A DNA stretch of 64,000 bases, taken from NCBI GenBank assembly GCA_027625915.1, contig JANTQA010000012.1, positions 15,524,501 to 15,588,500 of the forward strand, in the 5' to 3' direction. The notes beneath the pieces were generated by a model. That model was not told the DNA's origin. It did not search any database and saw only the letters and a program-made list of their open reading frames with translations. Position 1 is the stretch's first letter. Each line of letters opens with the position of its first letter. Shown in pieces: positions 59,542-64,000 of this stretch. The position numbers and the translations under genes are program-made. This DNA is from Anaeramoeba flamelloides (Eukaryota; Metamonada; Anaeramoebidae).

Positions 59542-60577
59542 TACAGTATGTTAAATAACCTGTGTCGACTTAAATAATTGTCGTTTTTTAAACTTTAACT
59601 GTGGTTTTTTGAAAAACGTGTTTTTAACTGTTGTTTTCCAACTTTCTTCAGTTGTTTTCGTTTTTTAATTGTGGTCAACAATTAAAAGTTTTCAAAAGTG
59701 GGCTTATTTTTAAAAAGGAAGTATACCTTGACAATATTACTATCATTCTCAAAGCTATAAAAGAAATTTTTATACAAAGTTTTCTAAAATATTATTTCTA
59801 CGATTTTAAATGAAAAATTGAAAGATCTTGTTATAATCTCTGAAAATTGATCTTATAAGAGATTTAATTTCCTCTCATTATTAAACTTGTTGAAAATGAA
59901 TTGATTTAATAATAATTTAGTCATTGAGCATGTTCTTGTATAATTTTAACCAGATAAAATATGGTCTAATTAACTTTTGATTCAATATGAAATATTCTTT
60001 CATTTTGGATTCTTATCTCCTCCGATATAGGCAAAAAAAAAAACAAGTAAATAATTAAACCAAATACAAGATATGATTTGAAGACGATTGGCGAAAGGAT
60101 AAAAGAAAAGGAATTGAAATTTTTGGTTCATAGCTTTTTTAAAAAAACTTTGAAAAATTGATATCTCATTTTGTTAATATACCGAGGTACAAGCAAAAAA
60201 GTTTTTAAGGAAATCTTGTTTTATCCTTTTTATTGATTTTTTTTTGTATTTATTCAAACTGAAAGATTTGGGTTTTGTGGATTTTGGTGTTTTGTTAAAA
60301 TTTGGTTGAATTCGATCTCTTTTATCAGGAGATTGGTCTTGAAGGTTATAGAAAAACACTATGATCATATGATCTATTGTACGTATTGGTTGATTTGAAT
60401 TATAGTTAAACTGAACTGTATTTTTTTGTTGAACACAAAATAAAAACAGAAAACCACAGCTATTGAAAAAAAAAAAACGTTTAAAAAAAAAAAAACCACA
60501 GTTATTTCAAAAAACAACACAAATAATTTTCAAAAACATATATTAAAACGCCGACACGGGTTATTGAACATACTGTA
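59542..60577. mobile_element. Inverted-repeat element M8 (1.04 kb)
   Basis: Tips TACAGTATGTTAAATAACC and, inverted, GGTTATTGAACATACTGTA. Arms extend about 110 bp with TGTGTCG and repeated AACTGTGGTTTTTT blocks. The 0.8-kb core has only a 64-codon minus-strand frame (60174-60368) without a recognisable transposase motif. TA-CAGT ends suit a non-autonomous Tc1/mariner-type element. Confidence 0.82.
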
Positions 60578-62418
60578 CAATCTTTCCTTCAAAAATTTTC
60601 GATATTTTTATCAAATTGGATCGCATTTAAATTACAATCCTTCAAAGGCTATACAGTATCTCGCCTGAAAAAAGCCAAACACTTTTTAGTTCTCAATTTA
60701 AAAACAACACAAAGAAAAAGAAGAAATCTTTATTTTTGAAAAACTTTATTCCAAAGTAGTTTTCTAGAATTCTTTTAACACATTTCGAGATCCCCTCTTA
60801 ACTCGAAAAATTCAACACACCACAAAACACCAAAGAATTCATTCAATAAAAATGAAAAACAAAAACCTTTCATATAATTATAAATGCCCAAGAATTAAAA
60901 TGGCCTGAAGGTACTTAATCTATTACCATGTCAACACAAACTGATGGGACTTATCTAGATAAAAATGTGAATCAGAATCTTACTAGTTTTCGAATTTTAA
61001 ATGGGAAAAAATATTCACTTTCCCTTCCCATGTTTTTTTTTATTATTACGAGTTTTAAAAGATTTAAAATGAAATTTGAGAATTCACTTTCAAATAGAAA
61101 TTTGAAAAGGAGGTGAAAATTATTCATATTTAATGCTGATAAAATCCTAAAAATATCAAAATATTTTTCTTTCAATTTTCTTTTGATAAAATTTCTATTT
61201 CAATCCAAAAACAGTTCTGATCAAAAAAACTCTGGAAAAATCATCTTTTTTTCAATGTTTGTTTGGATTTAAACAAACAAAATTCTTTGTTTCAAAACTT
61301 TGTTATTATATTTAAAAAAAGGAAATTGAACTTAAAAAATTGAATACCTTTTTTGGAATTTATCAGTATTGAAATAACAGTAATTAAATTTTCTTCAAAT
61401 TTGTTACAGTCAAAAGGGAACAGGCTATTTGTTTATTTACTTTTTGGGTTAAATAGTCTTCAAGAATTGAAAATTGCGAATGTGTTGTTATTGAAACCAC
61501 CACCACATGCAGTTCTAAATAGATCATGTTGAACAAAAAAATCTTTTTGTAAAGTTCTTTTGCATTTCAAAAAAAGGCGAATTAAAAACAATCTCAAGAT
61601 TATTTTTGGAAAAGAACAGAACACCTCTCATCTTTTCCTCTGTTAAATTTTTGAAAGATCAAATCAGTGGATCAAAAAATCCCTTTTCAAAACCCGTTTG
61701 GGCTGTTGGGATCAATTTGGCAAAAAATACCATACCCAAATTAAGTCCAAAAAATTACCAAGAACATCAACATTTATTTCTGATTTTAAATCCAAAAAAC
61801 TCAAAGTTGTTTCCAATCACAACATGGTTTTCACCACTTTAACCCCTTTCTAATTATCAACAATTGTTTTAAAAGATATAGACTGTTTTATTAATACTGT
61901 TATTTGTGTAATTAAAAATACTGATAAATTAAAGCACTTGTGAAAAACTTTTTTTTTCAATTTTCCAAGAATTCTTTAGAACTTATTATTTGGAAGGCCA
62001 ACTAGTTTTACCAAGTTAATTCAGATTTAAAAGATGAAAATACTTTATTCAAATCTTGGGTAAAAAAATTTAAAAATGGCAAGTTAAGTCAAATTTTTCA
62101 GACACTTAATGATTTTTATCAGTATCAATTTTTCACTTCTTTTTCATTTTTCTTTTTGAAATAGAGATCACAAATTACAAGATATCATTGAAAACTCTAT
62201 TTGAGTAAAGAACAATCAGGAAAAGGAAGTAGAAAATTTTTTCTATTTTATTTTCAAATATCTGTATTTATTCAAACTACAAGAATTATTTACTGGCTTG
62301 GAAAATAATTATTAAAATGTTTCCAAGTGCTTGGCTTGGGAGTCACAGTAAAAATTACACAAACCTAGACTATTCTTGAGAACCTCAAATGATTTTTCAA
62401 TTTTTAAACAAAACAATA
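60578..62418. other. Intergenic with two weak frames
   Basis: Frames at 60928-61116 (MSTQTDGTYLDKNVNQNLTS..) and 61606-61842 (..PVWAVGINLAKNTIPKLSP..) have less biased composition than their surroundings, so they might be exons or remnants. I could not connect them by splicing or recognise a family. Confidence 0.35.
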
Positions 62419-62885
62419 TAGTGATCAAAATAATGCGTGCCCAAAGACTATAATCCGTGTTTCAAAATATTATCCGTGTTTTTTTTTATTCTTATACCAA
62501 GGCAACGTCCAATCTACTAATAAATAGTATACCTAAGTACAAATTGATTTTGAAAGTAAAGGTCTGGTTATTTTCAGTAAAATTTAAATTATTCATGTAA
62601 ATAGTTGAAAATTTTTCATAATATTCTCAATTTTTTGTTTTTTTGATGATAAAAATTTTCTGAAAAATTTACTCTATTTTTTAAGATAAATTTTCCAATT
62701 TGATACTTCATTTTTAGAATTTCCTTTTAAATAATAGAACTTTAAGAAACCAGTACTATATTTTTTTAGGGTTTATTATTGGTTTCTTTGATTGATTAAT
62801 GTATAGGTTTTCTATAACAAAAAAACACGCTTTTTATTTTGAAACACACATTAAATTTTTTTGCACGCTTTATTTTGACTACAGT
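62419..62885 (+). mobile_element. MITE M3, copy 2 (467 bp, uninterrupted)
   Basis: Left tip TAGTGATCAAAATAATGCG, right tip GCTTTATTTTGACTACAGTA. Arms of about 70 bp share CGTGTTTCAAAATATTA-like sequence. It gives the empty-site form for the M2 insertion in the 56.6-kb copy. Confidence 0.88.
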
Positions 62886-64000
62886 AAAGCTAAAAACTCC
62901 TAATCACAATCAGAGATAAAACCTCAAAATTTTTTCAATTCTTATTAAAATCAGTATTAAGGACTTTCCTTGAGATTAGTTTGTAATTTTGAGTAAAAGT
63001 GATTCAAAAGAGTAACAAAAATCTGATGACTTTTTCTAAAGTCTTTCACTTTTGCCACACATTTTCCTCTTAAAAGTGGTTTAAAGGTTTTTTAAAAGTG
63101 TTTGAAAGTTTGAAAAGGACCAAAGCTTGAGAAAAGCCTGAAAACTTGCGAAAAGTCAGGATATTTTTTCCAGTGAAACGAACAAAAAGTTTATCATTTT
63201 ATCAATTATTTTCTTTTTTCAAAATTTTTTTTTATTACTTTTTTTTTTTTTTCTATCACCTTTTAAGAAACAATTACCTTGAACCCAAGAGGCCAAATAA
63301 CCAAAAAGAAGTTTTTTTTTTGAATATTCTGTAATGAAAAAACAAAAGATCTTTTTCAGCAGCGAAAGACATAAAAGCACAAGTTTTCAAGAACAACCAA
63401 AACTAAAACGCGAAGAATGGAAAACAAGAAGCAAGGTAAATTCAAACTCTTTCCTTTCAAAGAAACATATTTTTTTTTGTTTATTATTTGTCTCCCCAAC
63501 AAAAGATTGGCCGACAACAGATCAACCGAAATGGTCGAACAAGTTTTTAAATTTTGTTTACTTTTTGCAAAAAAAAATAAAAAACAAGCGATTAACTTTT
63601 AACACGGTGAGAATCCAAAAGTCTAGCCTTGAATTTAACACCATCTCACCCCTTTTCAGAGTGACTGACGATTATAATTCCTTTTTAATGATAATTTTTG
63701 TTTTCTTTTTGGATGTCTAAATATTGAATGGACTTGTTTTTTCATTGTTTAATTAAAAAAATAAAAAATGAACAATAACCAAGATCTGAAAACTTTGTAC
63801 TGACGCAAATCAGACACTTAAATCACTTGATTGAAATTTCATCTAAATTCATTCAAAAAACAAAACACCGATAAATCCATTTAAAAAGTGTGACAAAAAG
63901 TTTTTTTAAAAATAGTCCACAAAACTTCAATAAACCTATTTTTGGGAAACTATTCTAAACATTTTTTGATGTCGCTTTTGTAAAACAACCAACCTATTTT
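62886..64000. other. Intergenic to window end
   Basis: Apart from the candidate at 63334, nothing is recognised. The last 280 bases are A/T-rich. Confidence 0.4.
63334..63550 (+). CDS. Candidate small gene, basic protein
   Basis: ATG 63334 opens a compositionally less A/T-rich frame (MKKQKIFFSSERHKS.., ..KREEWKTRSK). It meets a good donor at 63435 (AAG then GTAAAT) and an acceptor CAACAAAAG at about 63505. In-phase continuation would read IGRQQINRNGRTSF and stop, giving about 48 residues. Unspliced, the frame runs 128 residues to 63720. No family recognised. Confidence 0.28.

Noticed and set aside
1-64000. CRISPR arrays, rRNA, telomere repeats, LTR or virus-derived elements
   Set aside because: Looked for on both strands; no regular spacer arrays, no conserved rRNA segments, and no paired LTRs or gag/pol/capsid-type frames were recognised. 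The only reverse-transcriptase sequence belongs to the LINE.

Overview
The window reads as nuclear DNA of a very A+T-rich unicellular eukaryote (about four fifths A+T by eye). Evidence: spliceosomal GT..AG introns with T-rich acceptors in eukaryotic-type genes (uL23, eL14, Pumilio, an LMBR1/LIMR-family membrane protein, a ubiquitin-eS31 fusion), proteins with long N/Q/K tracts, and abundant homopolymers. The style suits a free-living amoeba such as Anaeramoeba or an amoebozoan. This is inference from composition and gene style only.

Genes are sparse. Supported coding loci: a single-RRM, RGG/N-rich RNA-binding protein (8.6-10.0 kb, +); an unidentified N/S/K-rich protein (13.6-14.7 kb, +); an eight-repeat Pumilio protein (27.3-30.1 kb, +); divergent uL23 (32.9-33.5 kb, -) and eL14 (33.9-34.6 kb, +); a five-exon LIMR-family membrane protein (39.1-45.2 kb, -) with a 3.8-kb intron; a 713-residue protein with a HeLo/MLKL-like N-terminal bundle, coiled coil and RGG box (51.0-53.4 kb, +); and a degenerate ubiquitin-eS31 gene (58.9-59.3 kb, -). 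Splice phases of uL23, eL14, LIMR and the HeLo-like gene close exactly. The Pumilio N-terminus and the 13.6-kb gene change frame at or near homopolymer runs, so assembly error must be considered.

Most of the rest is mobile DNA. There are three 5'-truncated copies of one LINE, each with perfect 16-17-bp target duplications (14.8-16.5 kb -, 24.7-26.0 kb +, and a 52-bp stub at 42.4 kb). A 4.4-kb piggyBac-type transposon (19.5-23.9 kb) lies in an (AT)n tract. Several short inverted-repeat elements mostly have TA-CAG-like ends, as in Tc1/mariner-derived MITEs. One locus (56.4-57.6 kb) is a three-level nest of such elements. Other dispersed repeats occur 2-5 times.

The genes do not form a pathway. 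Several concern RNA and translation (RRM protein, Pumilio, uL23, eL14, ubiquitin-eS31). The most unusual is the HeLo/MLKL-like protein. I saw no tRNA, rRNA, CRISPR array or LTR/virus-derived element that I can support.
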